DNA of 64,000 bases. It comes from Echinicola marina (lineage in GTDB: Bacteria; Bacteroidota; Bacteroidia; Cytophagales; Cyclobacteriaceae). The translations under genes were made by a program, and so were the position numbers. Under the pieces are notes generated by a model. The model worked only from the letters and a program-made list of their open reading frames with translations, made no database searches and was not told the DNA's origin. Shown in pieces: positions 34,023-43,997 of the stretch. Each line of letters starts with the position of its first letter. The first letter of the stretch is position 1. Where the stretch lies: the NCBI RefSeq assembly GCF_020463795.1, contig NZ_CP080025.1, forward strand, positions 2,353,501 through 2,417,500, given 5' to 3'.

Positions 34023-35006
34023 ATGAAAAAAATAGATGTATTAATAGTAGGAGCAGGCCCTATTGGTTTGGCCTGTGGGATTGAAGCAGAAAAACATCAG
34101 CTTGATTATGTGATTTTGGAAAAGGGCACATTGGTCAATTCCATCTATAATTATCCCGTCAACATGACTTTTTTCTCTACTTCCGAAAAGCTGGAAATGG
34201 GGGGGATTCCTTTTATGTCTATTAATAAGCAGCCTACACGTCCAGAAGCATTGGAGTATTACAGAAGGGTGTGCCAACACTATGATTTGAAGGTGAACCT
34301 TTATGAAGAGGTGAAAAGTATAGAAAAGCAGGCAGGTGGAGCGTTTTTGGTAAAGTCTTCCAAAGGAGATTATTTGGCGGAGAAAATTATTCTTTCCACA
34401 GGCTTTTACGATTTGCCCAATAAAATGAACATTCCTGGGGAGGAATTGCCCAAAGTTACTCATTACTATAAAGAACCTTGGCCATATATTGGACAGAAGG
34501 TTATAGTCGTCGGGGGCGGTAATTCAGCGGTGGATGTGGCCTTAGAGACTTGGCGCAAAGGTGCCGAGGTAAGCATGGTGATGATCAACCCAACCGTGGA
34601 CCCTAATGTCAAATATTGGGTGCGCCCCGATATTGAAAACAGGATCAAAGAAGGTTCTATCAAGGCGTATTTTGACAGTACACTTCAGGAAATTAAAGAA
34701 AAGGAGGTGATTATCAATACTCCTGAGGGAGAGGTTGTTGTCGAAAACGATTTTGTATTGGCGATGACGGGGTATCAGCCCAATTATAAACTGTTGAATC
34801 AACTAGGGGTGGAGCTTACATTGGATGAAAAAAGAAGACCATGCTTTGATGGTAAAAGTCAGGAATCCAATGTGCCAGGACTTTATCTTGCGGGGGTGGT
34901 TTGTGGAGGATTGAATACGAGAGAGTATTTTATTGAAAATACCATTGTACATGCGCATGCGATATTTGAAGATATTATGTCAAAAAGAAATCTAGTCATT
35001 AAGTAA
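34023..35006 (+). CDS. YpdA-like FAD/NAD(P)-dependent disulfide reductase
   Basis: The 327-residue flavoprotein has an FAD-binding Rossmann motif VLIVGAGPIGLACGIEAEKH (about 6-25) and an NAD(P)-binding motif VIVVGGGNSAVDVALE (about 160-175). Sequence layout, including MTFFSTSEKLEMGGIPF, matches YpdA, the bacillithiol disulfide reductase, which recycles oxidised bacillithiol with NADPH. Many Bacteroidota make bacillithiol, but no biosynthetic gene is seen nearby. There is no CxxC motif, consistent with YpdA rather than thioredoxin reductase. Confidence 0.88.
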   Translation: MKKIDVLIVGAGPIGLACGIEAEKHQLDYVILEKGTLVNSIYNYPVNMTFFSTSEKLEMGGIPFMSINKQPTRPEALEYYRRVCQHYDLKVNLYEEVKSIEKQAGGAFLVKSSKGDYLAEKIILSTGFYDLPNKMNIPGEELPKVTHYYKEPWPYIGQKVIVVGGGNSAVDVALETWRKGAEVSMVMINPTVDPNVKYWVRPDIENRIKEGSIKAYFDSTLQEIKEKEVIINTPEGEVVVENDFVLAMTGYQPNYKLLNQLGVELTLDEKRRPCFDGKSQESNVPGLYLAGVVCGGLNTREYFIENTIVHAHAIFEDIMSKRNLVIK

Positions 35007-35071
35007 GTTTTTTGATTTATCCAGGGTATTTGATCAGGATTGAAGTGTTCAAGGCATGGATAAATATAAGC

Positions 35072-36376
35072 TTAAGCTGTGGGCAATTTGATGAAGAAAG
35101 TGGTTCCGATTCCAATTTCACTAATGACATCAAGTTGTCCACCAATTTTTGAGGCATTTTCTTTGCAGATATATAGCCCGAGTCCATAGCCTTTTTCAGA
35201 TGCTGTGCCTAAGGACGAAATATAGTTTTTACTAAAAATGCTTTCCAGTTTTTCCTCAGCAATACCCACACCTGTGTCTTTGATGGTGATGTTGGCATAT
35301 TGGCCTTTGTGCTCATAAGAAAAATGGATTTCTCCCTTTGGTGGAGTGAACTTGATGGCATTTTGAAGAAGATTTCTGATAATCAACAGGATGCGGTCGG
35401 GGTCTGTAATGATTTCCAAATGGCCTGAATAAGCTTGTGTGAAAGTGATGCCCTTTTGCTCTGCTAGGGATTTATAAATTTCCAATGTGTCCAGACAACG
35501 CTCTTGAATATTGATGGTTTTAAAAATGGGCTGGCTACTCTTCAGTTCTATGGCTGCCCAGTCTAAAATACCTTCTGCCATTTTTTGGGTGTTTGTAGCC
35601 ATTAGTAGCAGGTCTTCTTGTACTGTTTTGGTTTCTTCCTCGCTCAGTTCGTCCTCTTTGATCATCTGCAATATATTGGTGATGGATATCAGGGGATTTT
35701 TGAGATCATGGGAGATAAGGGCAATGATTTTATTCTTTTGTTCCAGGCTATTTTTGAGGCTTAAATTGGCTTCCTTGAAGGCCTTGTTCCTGAATTCACT
35801 TTTAAGTTTTTGTTTGTGGTAGTTCCATTTAAGAATGGCGATGATGGCGATTATTCCGATAAGGCAGGCCAAATAGGTCAATAAATGGTCGTAGATTTGA
35901 ATGTTGATGTTTTCGTAATTTTTAGGGATCAGCTCAGGAAATTTGATGCCAATAATGTAAAGGCTGCTAAAGAAAATAAAGTTATATGCTCCCCAAAACC
36001 AAAATTCCTTACGGTCGGATAAAGTTAGGATAATGAGATGGATCATCAGAAAAATATAAGCACTGGGCCCGTCTATGCCGTCGTTTAGGAAGAAGTTGAT
36101 AGCGAGTATGGGATAGCTTATGGCGGCCAATATCCTAATGCCATTTTTGAAATTCTTTGTTTTCCTCGCCAATATATAAGCGATGATCACAACCATCGCT
36201 GTAAGGGTAAGGATGAAGGAAAGGGTTTTTTGTCCAGTTATCAGGTTGAAGATGACCATCCCAGCAAGATAAAGGATGAGGAATATGACGGTAGAATTAA
36301 AAATTCGACCTTCCATGCCCTGTTCTGGTGAAAGGGCTGTTAGTTTTTTCCAGCGTCTTTTAATATAAAAAAGCAA
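35072..36376 (-). CDS. Membrane sensor histidine kinase
   Basis: The 434-residue protein has six or seven N-terminal membrane helices (about 28-190), then a HisKA dimerisation domain with the phospho-acceptor His in IALISHDLKNPLISI (about 215-229), and the HATPase domain with NAIKFTPPKGE, DTGVGIAEEKLE and GYGLGLYI (about 330-420). No separate sensor domain is present, so the membrane part probably senses the stimulus. No response-regulator gene lies next to it, so the partner is elsewhere. Confidence 0.92.
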   Translation of the reverse strand: MLFYIKRRWKKLTALSPEQGMEGRIFNSTVIFLILYLAGMVIFNLITGQKTLSFILTLTAMVVIIAYILARKTKNFKNGIRILAAISYPILAINFFLNDGIDGPSAYIFLMIHLIILTLSDRKEFWFWGAYNFIFFSSLYIIGIKFPELIPKNYENINIQIYDHLLTYLACLIGIIAIIAILKWNYHKQKLKSEFRNKAFKEANLSLKNSLEQKNKIIALISHDLKNPLISITNILQMIKEDELSEEETKTVQEDLLLMATNTQKMAEGILDWAAIELKSSQPIFKTINIQERCLDTLEIYKSLAEQKGITFTQAYSGHLEIITDPDRILLIIRNLLQNAIKFTPPKGEIHFSYEHKGQYANITIKDTGVGIAEEKLESIFSKNYISSLGTASEKGYGLGLYICKENASKIGGQLDVISEIGIGTTFFIKLPTA

Positions 36377-36445
36377 GTTGATCTGTATTTGGGTTTAACA
36401 AAATGGTATCTTTAATCTGCGCAAGCAATAAAGGTTACTTTGATA

Positions 36446-38074
36446 CTATATAAACACCGAGGTGAATTTGAATTGCTGACCATCGAAAAGTCCCTGATCG
36501 CTGAGTTTTAGATCAGGAATGACCAAAAGTGCCATAAAGCTCAGGGTCATAAAAGGAGCATCCAGCTTTGATCCCATTTTCTTGGACATTTTGTCAATTG
36601 CTGTATAAGCTTTGGCTACTTCAAAGCCATCTTCACCCGACATTATTCCAGCTACGGGCAAAGGTAAAACCATGCTTTCCTTGCTTGAAACTGCAGAGAT
36701 ACCACCTTTGACCTCAATGAGCAAGTTGACAGCTTTGGCGATGGCTTCATCATTGACACCTACTGCAATGATATTATGGGAGTCATGCCCAACTGAGGAT
36801 GCTATTGCGCCTTCTTTGAGACCAAAGTTCTTAATAAATGCCACCGTTGGTTTTTGGTTTTCGTAGCGGTTGACTACGGTGATTTTTAGAATATCATCCT
36901 TAATATTGGGGCTTGCGAGACCATTTTTAACAAGGATATTGCCTGGTACTTCATTGGTGATCAATTGTCCATTTAAGGCTTCTATCACCATGACAGTGCT
37001 ACTTTTAGCGATGATTTCAAAATCAGCGGGAGACTTTGGGGCAGTATTGAAATTATTGATGGGCTTATTTTTGATGGACGGGATCAGTGTTTCGGTTCCT
37101 TCTGCGACCTTTTCTCCATTGATATAAGTGGCGTGGATGCTAAAGTCTATCAGGTCTTTGACAATGATAAAATCTGCTGGATGACCTTCTTGGAGTAAGC
37201 CTACTTCCAGGTTATAATGCTTGACCGGGTTAATGCAGGCAGCTTTGAGGATTTCGAAAAGGTCTTTTCCTGCGATGACCGCTCTTGCGGCGAGTTGGTT
37301 GATATGACCTAAGGCGAAGCTGTCGGGATGCTTGTCGTCTGAACAGAACATGATATGGTCAGCATGGTCATCAATGAGGTCTATAAGTGCTTCGAAGTTT
37401 TTGGCAGCGCTACCTTCACGGATGGCGATTTTCATGCCGTATTGGAGTTTGTCCAAAGCTTCCTCAGCTGTAAAACACTCGTGATCTGTACTTATGCCTG
37501 CCTCAATATATTTCTTGGCGGTAAGTCCTCTCAGACCGGGAGCGTGGCCGTCTACTGGCTTGCCATGTTTTTGTGCCAAGGCTATTTTTTCCATCACTTG
37601 AGGGTCTCTGTTGATGGTGCCGGGCCAGTTCATCATTTCAGCTAGGTATTTGATTTCCTTTTTGGACAGTAAATCATCGATGTCCTTGGCATTGATTTCT
37701 CCTCCGGCAGTTTCGAATGGGGTGGCCGGCACGCAGGAAGGAGCTCCAAAGAAGAATTTAAAGTTTACTTGCTTGCCATTTTCGATCATGTATTCTACTC
37801 CTGCTTTGCCACAGACATTGGCGATTTCGTGAGGGTCTGAGACCGTGGCCACTGTTCCTTGCAATACTGCTAACCTGGCAAATTCTGAGGGAACAAGCAT
37901 GGACGATTCAATATGTACATGGGCATCGATGAATCCGGGCATGATATATTGATCAGGAGCATATGCCAGTTGAGTTATCTTCGAGATATGGCCATTACTG
38001 ATTACTATTCTTGCAGGAAAAATATTTCGGTTTAGGATATCGACCAATTGGCCTTCAACAGAAAAATCTAGCAT
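36446..38074 (-). CDS. ade: Adenine deaminase
   Basis: Ade deaminates adenine to hypoxanthine in purine salvage. I start at ATG 38074 ([13 protein letters not shown]), giving 542 residues; the open frame goes further upstream but that part reads into the cmk promoter and lacks conservation. Metal ligands are visible in [14 protein letters not shown] (about 58-71) and later in VDGHAPGL (about 200) and [10 protein letters not shown] (about 275-284). The C-terminal beta domain ([20 protein letters not shown]) is complete. Divergent from cmk. Confidence 0.95.
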   Translation of the reverse strand: MLDFSVEGQLVDILNRNIFPARIVISNGHISKITQLAYAPDQYIMPGFIDAHVHIESSMLVPSEFARLAVLQGTVATVSDPHEIANVCGKAGVEYMIENGKQVNFKFFFGAPSCVPATPFETAGGEINAKDIDDLLSKKEIKYLAEMMNWPGTINRDPQVMEKIALAQKHGKPVDGHAPGLRGLTAKKYIEAGISTDHECFTAEEALDKLQYGMKIAIREGSAAKNFEALIDLIDDHADHIMFCSDDKHPDSFALGHINQLAARAVIAGKDLFEILKAACINPVKHYNLEVGLLQEGHPADFIIVKDLIDFSIHATYINGEKVAEGTETLIPSIKNKPINNFNTAPKSPADFEIIAKSSTVMVIEALNGQLITNEVPGNILVKNGLASPNIKDDILKITVVNRYENQKPTVAFIKNFGLKEGAIASSVGHDSHNIIAVGVNDEAIAKAVNLLIEVKGGISAVSSKESMVLPLPVAGIMSGEDGFEVAKAYTAIDKMSKKMGSKLDAPFMTLSFMALLVIPDLKLSDQGLFDGQQFKFTSVFI

Positions 38075-38245
38075 ACGATGATTTCGTTTTTTTAATAAAT
38101 ATAATGGATTAGGCTGAATATTGGCAATCTTTGGCGGTTCAGTATGAATGTTTTCCACGAATACAATACGGATGATAAGGGGATTAATCGATCCAAACCT
38201 TTTATATTTGCGGGGAAATAAAAGGCAGAACATTTCTTTTTAATT

Positions 38246-38932
38246 ATGAAAAAAATTATTGTAGCCATTGATGGATATTCTGGATGCGGAAAGAGCTCGA
38301 CAGCCAAGGAGGTAGCCAAGGCCCTGGGCTATACTTATATAGACTCTGGAGCCATGTACAGAGCAGCTACATTACATTTTATCAATAAGTTTACGGTTTT
38401 GACCAATCCCAAGGATGTAAAAAAAGCCCTAGAAGATTTAGAGGTTTCTTTTCATCAAAATGAAGAGACCGGCTTACAGGAGACCTATCTCAACGGTTTG
38501 AATGTAGAGAAGAAAATCAGGAAGATGGAAGTGTCTGAAAGGGTCAGTGAGGTCAGTAAAATCAGGGAAGTTAGACAGGAGTTAGTAGCCCAACAACAAC
38601 GCCTTGGAAAGCATAAGGGTGTAGTGATGGACGGTAGGGATATAGGTACGGTGGTTTTTCCCCAGGCGGAGTTAAAAGTTTTTATGACTGCTGATTTAAA
38701 GATCCGTGCTGAGCGGAGACAAAAGGAATTGCTTGAAAAGGGAGAGTTGGTGGAATTGGACAGAATTATTCAAAATTTATCCGAAAGGGATCAAATAGAC
38801 TCCAACAGAGAAGAAAGTCCATTGAGGAAATCTGCAGATGCGGTTGAAATAGACACCAGTTTACTGGACTTTCAGGAACAAGTTAACGAAATTGCCAGTC
38901 TGGCACAGCAAAGAATGGATGCGGATAACTAA
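38246..38932 (+). CDS. cmk: Cytidylate kinase
   Basis: Cmk phosphorylates CMP and dCMP. The 228-residue protein has the P-loop DGYSGCGKSSTAKEVA (about 8-23), the nucleotide-binding IDSGAMYRAATLHF (about 32-45), and GRDIGTVVFPQA with RAERRQKELLEKGE. It precedes ispH by five bases, an arrangement common in bacteria where cmk, ispH and sometimes rpsA are neighbours. Confidence 0.96.
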   Translation: MKKIIVAIDGYSGCGKSSTAKEVAKALGYTYIDSGAMYRAATLHFINKFTVLTNPKDVKKALEDLEVSFHQNEETGLQETYLNGLNVEKKIRKMEVSERVSEVSKIREVRQELVAQQQRLGKHKGVVMDGRDIGTVVFPQAELKVFMTADLKIRAERRQKELLEKGELVELDRIIQNLSERDQIDSNREESPLRKSADAVEIDTSLLDFQEQVNEIASLAQQRMDADN

Positions 38933-38937
38933 TTAAT

Positions 38938-39837
38938 ATGATGCAAGTTACAATAGATAAGAATTCTGGTTATTGCTTTGGGGTGGAGTTTGCCATCAAG
39001 ATGGCCGAAGATGAAATGGAAGATGCCAACAGTCTGTATTGTTTGGGCGATATTGTCCATAATGACATGGAGGTTAAGCGTTTGAGTGATAAGGGTTTGG
39101 TGATCATAGATAGGGAGGAGCTGAAAAATCTATCTAATTGTAAGGTTTTGATCCGTGCCCATGGAGAGCCGCCAGAGACCTATAAATTGGCCATTGAGAA
39201 TAATATAGAGCTGATCGATGCTTCCTGCCCTGTGGTGCTCAAGCTGCAGCACAGGGTAAAGACTGCTTTTGACAAGATGGAGCAAAAGGAAGGGCAGATA
39301 GTTATTTATGGTAAGAAGGGGCACGCTGAGGTGATAGGTTTGACAGGGCAGACCCTGGAAAAGGCCATAGTGGTGATGGAAGATGATGATTTGGAGAAGA
39401 TTGATTTTTCCAGGCCAGTGACTTTGTTCAGCCAGACGACCAAAAGTACCAAGGGTTTTTACGCATTGAAGGAGAAGATAGCCCAAAGGATGGCTTCTTC
39501 CAACCAAAGCTTGGAGGAGGTGGATTTTACTGCGAATGATTCCATTTGTCGTCAAGTGTCTAATCGTGAACCGCAGCTTACCCGTTTTTCGAATGAAAAT
39601 GACGTAATTGTTTTCGTTTCCGGTAAAAAAAGCTCCAACGGAAAGGCCCTTTATCAGGTTTGTAAGTCTCAAAATGAAAGAAGTTATTTTGTGGAAAATG
39701 AGCAGGAACTTGATCCCAATTGGTTCAATGCAGGTGATAAAGTAGGGATCTGTGGAGCTACATCCACACCTATGTGGCTCATGGAGCAAGTGATGAATCA
39801 TATCAATTCCCTTGACCAAGAAGCTTGCCCCCAGTAA
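38938..39837 (+). CDS. ispH: 4-hydroxy-3-methylbut-2-enyl diphosphate reductase
   Basis: IspH is the last enzyme of the methylerythritol phosphate pathway and forms IPP and DMAPP through a [4Fe-4S] cluster. The three cluster Cys are visible in SGYCFGVEFA (Cys13), DASCPVV (about 98) and NDSICRQVSN (about 201). The catalytic Glu lies in KGHAEVIGLTGQ (about 128). The 299-residue length fits. Cotranscribed with cmk. This shows isoprenoids are made by the MEP pathway. Confidence 0.96.
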   Translation: MMQVTIDKNSGYCFGVEFAIKMAEDEMEDANSLYCLGDIVHNDMEVKRLSDKGLVIIDREELKNLSNCKVLIRAHGEPPETYKLAIENNIELIDASCPVVLKLQHRVKTAFDKMEQKEGQIVIYGKKGHAEVIGLTGQTLEKAIVVMEDDDLEKIDFSRPVTLFSQTTKSTKGFYALKEKIAQRMASSNQSLEEVDFTANDSICRQVSNREPQLTRFSNENDVIVFVSGKKSSNGKALYQVCKSQNERSYFVENEQELDPNWFNAGDKVGICGATSTPMWLMEQVMNHINSLDQEACPQ

Positions 39838-39896
39838 CCGAAAAAATAATTTTAGTCAAGACAATATCCCACTTATAAATATTACTAGAATTATCT

Positions 39897-39922
39897 TCTA
39901 ATAACTAATGTATTTTATTAGA
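39897..39922. promoter_or_regulatory. Inverted repeat upstream of nqrA
   Basis: TCTAATAA (39897-39904) and TTATTAGA (39915-39922) form a dyad 44 bases before the nqrA start. It may be an operator, but nothing else supports it. Confidence 0.35.
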
Positions 39923-39965
39923 TTTGAGGCGTTTTTCAAAGGACCATATAGTTACAATATAAAAT

Positions 39966-41327
39966 ATGTCAAAACTAGTTAAGCTTAAGAAGGGATTTGA
40001 TATTAAGCTGGCAGGTAAGGCGGAAAAGCAAATTGAAGCATTTCAGCCAGCACAGACCTTCGCGATTAAGCCTACAGATTTTGTAGGAATGCAGCGTCCA
40101 AAAGTCCTTATCAAAGAGGGGGATACTGTAAAAGCAGGTACGCCGATCTTGTTTGATAAGAAACTCGAAAAGGTACTTTATGCAGCTCCTGTTTCGGGAG
40201 AAATCGTGGAAATCAAAAGAGGTGAAAAGCGAAAATTGTTGGAAATCAGGATCATGGCTGACAAGGAAGTGAGTTATGAGACTTTTGACAAATTTTCTGA
40301 TTCAGATCTCAAATCCTTATCTAAAGAGCAAGCCACTGCCCAAATGCTGAAAGGCGGGGTATGGCCACAGATCATCCAAAGACCATTTGGGATTGTCGCC
40401 AATCCAGATGAAGAGCCTAAAGCTATTTATATTTCAGGTTTTGATTCTCATCCTTTAGCTCCTGATTACGGGGTGTTACTAAAAGGTCAGGAGAAATTCT
40501 TCCAAGCCGGTATTTCCATTTTGCAAAAACTTACTTCTGGACAGGTACATTTGAACTTGGACGCGCAGTCTGAGGTGTCTCCAGCCTATGCAGGTGTTCA
40601 GGGTGTTCAAGTGAACAAATTTGAAGGACCTCACCCTGCGGGGAACGTAGGTGTGCAGATTCACCATATTGACCCAATCAATAAAGGGGATTTGGTGTGG
40701 ACTGTCAATCCTTATGGCGTTGTTCAGATCGGTAAACTTTTCCTTGACGGAATACTAGATGCCTCCAAGTTAGTAGCGATTACTGGTTCTGAGGTAAACA
40801 AGGCCGCTTATGTAAAAACCTATACTGGTGCAAATGTTTCCACTTTTGTCAGGGGTAACCTGAAATCAGAGCATGTAAGGGTAATTTCCGGAAATGTTCT
40901 GACTGGAGAGAAAATCGCTTCTGATGGTTATGTGGGCTATTATCACCATCATATCACAGTGATCCCTGAGGGAGATTATGAGGAGTTCCTAGGATGGATT
41001 AAGCCAACGACCAGTAAGTTGAGTTTCAGCAAAGCTTTGGGTTTGTTCTCCTTCTTGAACAAGGGGGAATTTAAAGTGGATACCAATACACATGGTGAAG
41101 AAAGGCCATTTGTAGTTTCTGGGGTATTTGAAAAAGTACTTCCAATGGATATTCTTCCTACTTACCTTTTCAAGGCGATTATTTCAGAAGATTTTGACGA
41201 GATGGAGGAGCTAGGGCTTTATGAAATAATTGAAGAAGATGTTGCCTTGTGTGAGTTTGTAGATCCTTCCAAGAATGATTTGCAGGAAATTGTGAGAAAT
41301 GGGATTGAATTATTAATGTATAGTTAA
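39966..41327 (+). CDS. nqrA: Na+-translocating NADH:quinone reductase subunit A
   Basis: Na+-NQR oxidises NADH, reduces quinone and pumps Na+ out. NqrA is the peripheral subunit without membrane segments. The 453-residue protein starts VKLKKGFDIKLAGKAEKQI and holds the expected GPHPAGNVGVQIHHIDPINK motif (about 219-238). First gene of nqrABCDE; nqrB starts four bases after the stop. Confidence 0.96.
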   Translation: MSKLVKLKKGFDIKLAGKAEKQIEAFQPAQTFAIKPTDFVGMQRPKVLIKEGDTVKAGTPILFDKKLEKVLYAAPVSGEIVEIKRGEKRKLLEIRIMADKEVSYETFDKFSDSDLKSLSKEQATAQMLKGGVWPQIIQRPFGIVANPDEEPKAIYISGFDSHPLAPDYGVLLKGQEKFFQAGISILQKLTSGQVHLNLDAQSEVSPAYAGVQGVQVNKFEGPHPAGNVGVQIHHIDPINKGDLVWTVNPYGVVQIGKLFLDGILDASKLVAITGSEVNKAAYVKTYTGANVSTFVRGNLKSEHVRVISGNVLTGEKIASDGYVGYYHHHITVIPEGDYEEFLGWIKPTTSKLSFSKALGLFSFLNKGEFKVDTNTHGEERPFVVSGVFEKVLPMDILPTYLFKAIISEDFDEMEELGLYEIIEEDVALCEFVDPSKNDLQEIVRNGIELLMYS

Positions 41328-41330
41328 AAT

Positions 41331-42533
41331 ATGAAGGCATTACAAAACTTATTTGATAAGCTAAAGCCGAATTTCGAAAAAGGGGGAAAATGGGAAAAGT
41401 TTTATACCCTTTACGAAGGACACCGGACAATTGCTTTTGCTCCTGATATTACGACCAAAGCAAAAGGTTCTCAGATCAAAGACGCAGTGGATTTGAAGAG
41501 AGTGATGATTACTGTGGTAATCGCCATGATCCCAGCCTTGCTTTTTGGAATATTTAATGTGGGCTTTCAACATTTTCTAGCTGTTGGAGAAGAGGCTACC
41601 TTCCTTGATCAGGTATTATTCGGAGCGATGGCGGTAGTACCAACACTGATTGTTTCTTATGCAATTGGGCTATTGACCGAGTTTACTTTCTGTGTGATCA
41701 GAAATCACCCTATTAGTGAGGGATTCTTGGTTACCGGGATGTTGATCGCCTTGGTTATGCCTCCTTATATTCCTTTATGGCAAGTTGCTTTGGCGACGAT
41801 TTTTGCTGTAGTAATCGGTAAAGAGGTGTTTGGTGGAACGGGTATGAATATCCTTAATGTGGCATTGACCGCTAGGGCTTTCTTGTATTTCGCGTATCCA
41901 GCACAAATTTCAGGTGACCAAGTTTGGACTTATCTTGGAGACAAAGCTGCAGTGGATGGCTTCTCTGGAGCAACGGCACTTTCTGTAGCTTTTCAAGCAG
42001 GACAGAGTGGTGAAGCAGTAACGACTGCATTGGCAGCTCATAACAGTGCAATTGGTGATAGCCTTTACAGCTTTGCCAATATGTTCTTAGGATTTATTCC
42101 TGGTTCTATCGGTGAAACTTCCGTATTGATGATCCTTTTGGGAGCGGCTGTTTTGGTTGGTACTGGTGTTGCCAGCTGGAAAATTATTGTAAGTGGCTTT
42201 GCGGGTACATATATCATGGGCTTGATCATGAATGCCTTTGCAGTGAACGAATTTATGGCTATGCCTGCACATTATCATTTGGTAATGGGAGGAGTAGCAT
42301 TCGGTATTGTGTTTATGGCTACAGATCCAGTATCAGCAGCACAAACGGAATCCGGTAAATGGCTTTATGGTTTACTGATTGGTTTCTTAACCGTCATCAT
42401 CAGGGTAACCAATCCAGCCTATCCAGAGGGGATCATGTTGGCCGTTCTATTGATGAACGTCTTTGCCCCACTAATTGATTTTTATGTTGTAAAAGCAAAC
42501 AAGAAAAGGAGGTTACAACGTGCAACAGTCTAA
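41331..42533 (+). CDS. nqrB: Na+-translocating NADH:quinone reductase subunit B
   Basis: NqrB is the large membrane subunit carrying a covalently bound FMN and part of the Na+ path. The 400-residue protein has about ten membrane segments and the flavinylation motif DGFSGATALSVAF (about 206-218), whose second Thr-type residue takes FMN through a phosphodiester bond. Its last codons overlap the ribosome-binding site and start of nqrC. Confidence 0.96.
   Translation: MKALQNLFDKLKPNFEKGGKWEKFYTLYEGHRTIAFAPDITTKAKGSQIKDAVDLKRVMITVVIAMIPALLFGIFNVGFQHFLAVGEEATFLDQVLFGAMAVVPTLIVSYAIGLLTEFTFCVIRNHPISEGFLVTGMLIALVMPPYIPLWQVALATIFAVVIGKEVFGGTGMNILNVALTARAFLYFAYPAQISGDQVWTYLGDKAAVDGFSGATALSVAFQAGQSGEAVTTALAAHNSAIGDSLYSFANMFLGFIPGSIGETSVLMILLGAAVLVGTGVASWKIIVSGFAGTYIMGLIMNAFAVNEFMAMPAHYHLVMGGVAFGIVFMATDPVSAAQTESGKWLYGLLIGFLTVIIRVTNPAYPEGIMLAVLLMNVFAPLIDFYVVKANKKRRLQRATV
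42506..42513 (+). promoter_or_regulatory. Unusually strong ribosome-binding site for nqrC
   Basis: AAGGAGGT lies six bases before the GTG start at 42520, inside the nqrB reading frame. Full Shine-Dalgarno matches are rare in Bacteroidota; it supports the GTG as the nqrC start. Confidence 0.75.
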
Positions 42534-43254
42534 CACATATATTATCACGTTTTCGGTAATCCTTACCGTGGTATTGGGCTTTTTATTATCAGGTACTTCA
42601 GAATTGCTAGGACCAATTCAAAAGGAAGCTGAGGCCTTAGATACCAAAAAGCAGATTCTGGGTGCCGTAGTGGATGCAGAGAAAATAGCAGCCATGAAGC
42701 CAAAGGAAATCAGGGCATATTATGAAAATACCATTTCTTCAAAAGTAGTCAATATCAAAGGAGAAGAAGTAGCTGATGCTACAGCAGAAACTGTAGATGT
42801 GGCGAAGAACTACAAAAAGCCAGCTGAAGAAAGACTATATCCAGTTTATATTTTCCATGAAGAAGGCAGTGAGGATAAAGTAGTGGCTTATATTCTTCCT
42901 GTGTTTGGTGCGGGTCTTTGGGATGCCATCTGGGGTTATGTCGCATTGAAGACAGATCTTAATACAATAGAAGGGGTGACTTTCTCTCACGCTGGGGAGA
43001 CTCCTGGTTTGGGTGCAAGGATCACTACTTCGGATATTCAGCATCGTTATCACGGAAAAGAGATATTTGACGAGTCAGGATCACTTGTGGCTGTTGAAAT
43101 GCAGAAAGGTGAAGGAAAAGACTATTCATCCAATCCTCATATGGTCGATGGGATGTCTGGAGCTACCCTTACCGCCAAAGGAGTAAATAATATGCTGACC
43201 AACTATTTGGGTGCCTATCAATCATACCTTGAAAAGGTAAAAGGCAACTCTTAA
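42520..43254 (+). CDS. nqrC: Na+-translocating NADH:quinone reductase subunit C
   Basis: NqrC has one N-terminal membrane helix (TYIITFSVILTVVLGFLLSG) and a periplasmic FMN-binding domain. The second covalent FMN site is DGMSGATLTAKGV (about 209-221). The 244-residue gene starts with GTG, 14 bases inside nqrB, and has a strong ribosome-binding site. nqrD follows after 46 bases. Confidence 0.95.
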   Translation: MQQSNTYIITFSVILTVVLGFLLSGTSELLGPIQKEAEALDTKKQILGAVVDAEKIAAMKPKEIRAYYENTISSKVVNIKGEEVADATAETVDVAKNYKKPAEERLYPVYIFHEEGSEDKVVAYILPVFGAGLWDAIWGYVALKTDLNTIEGVTFSHAGETPGLGARITTSDIQHRYHGKEIFDESGSLVAVEMQKGEGKDYSSNPHMVDGMSGATLTAKGVNNMLTNYLGAYQSYLEKVKGNS

Positions 43255-43300
43255 GCGGTCGGTTTTAAAAATATTGTAGAACGTCTCAACATTTATTGAA

Positions 43301-43984
43301 ATGAGTACAGAAACAGCAGAAAAGGTAGAAGTTAAAAAGCCCGCAGAGGCGCTTCTGTCCAAGCGAAGAAAAAGACTGATCAGTGACCCTTTGGTAGATG
43401 ATAACCCGGTTACTATACAGGTATTGGGTATCTGTTCGGCACTGGCTGTAACCACTCAGATGAAGCCTACTTTTGTAATGGCCCTATCTGTGATTTTCGT
43501 GGTGGTGATGGCTAACTTGACCATCTCTATCATGAGAAATACTATTCCAACCCGTGTAAGGATCATTGTACAGTTGGCCGTAGTAGCCACCTTGGTGACC
43601 TTGGTAAATGAGGTGTTGAAAGCTTTTGCCTATGATATGTATAAGGAGCTTTCGGTATTTGTGGGTTTGATTATTACCAACTGTATCGTAATGGGACGTC
43701 TTGAGGCTTTTGCGATGGGTAATAAGCCATATGATTCCATTCTTGATGGTTTTGGTAGTGCCCTTGGTTATTCTTGGATTATTTTGGCGGTCGCCTTCTT
43801 CCGGGAGTTATGGGGTTCAGGTACCATTTTTGGCGTGCCTGTATTTGATACCGTTTCATCCTTATTTGGAGAGGATTTCTCATTGGCTACCAACGGTTTG
43901 ATGGTGAGTCCTGTAGGTGCCTTTATCATCCTTGGCTTGATCATCTGGGTACAGCGTACCAAAACAGGTTATGTTGAACATTAA
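43301..43984 (+). CDS. nqrD: Na+-translocating NADH:quinone reductase subunit D
   Basis: NqrD is a six-helix membrane subunit that together with NqrE holds an iron centre in the membrane. The 227-residue protein has the conserved ICSALAVTTQMKPT (about 46-59) with Cys, and TNCIVMGRLEAFAM (about 126-139) with the second Cys. Its N-terminal extension of about 35 polar residues precedes the first helix. The next gene starts 13 bases on. Confidence 0.95.
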   Translation: MSTETAEKVEVKKPAEALLSKRRKRLISDPLVDDNPVTIQVLGICSALAVTTQMKPTFVMALSVIFVVVMANLTISIMRNTIPTRVRIIVQLAVVATLVTLVNEVLKAFAYDMYKELSVFVGLIITNCIVMGRLEAFAMGNKPYDSILDGFGSALGYSWIILAVAFFRELWGSGTIFGVPVFDTVSSLFGEDFSLATNGLMVSPVGAFIILGLIIWVQRTKTGYVEH

Positions 43985-43997
43985 AAATTGCTAAGAA

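Noticed and set aside
36446-38233. Adenine deaminase with a 53-residue N-terminal extension
   Set aside because: The extension lies in the divergent promoter region of cmk and has no conserved motif; ATG 38074 gives the standard protein start.
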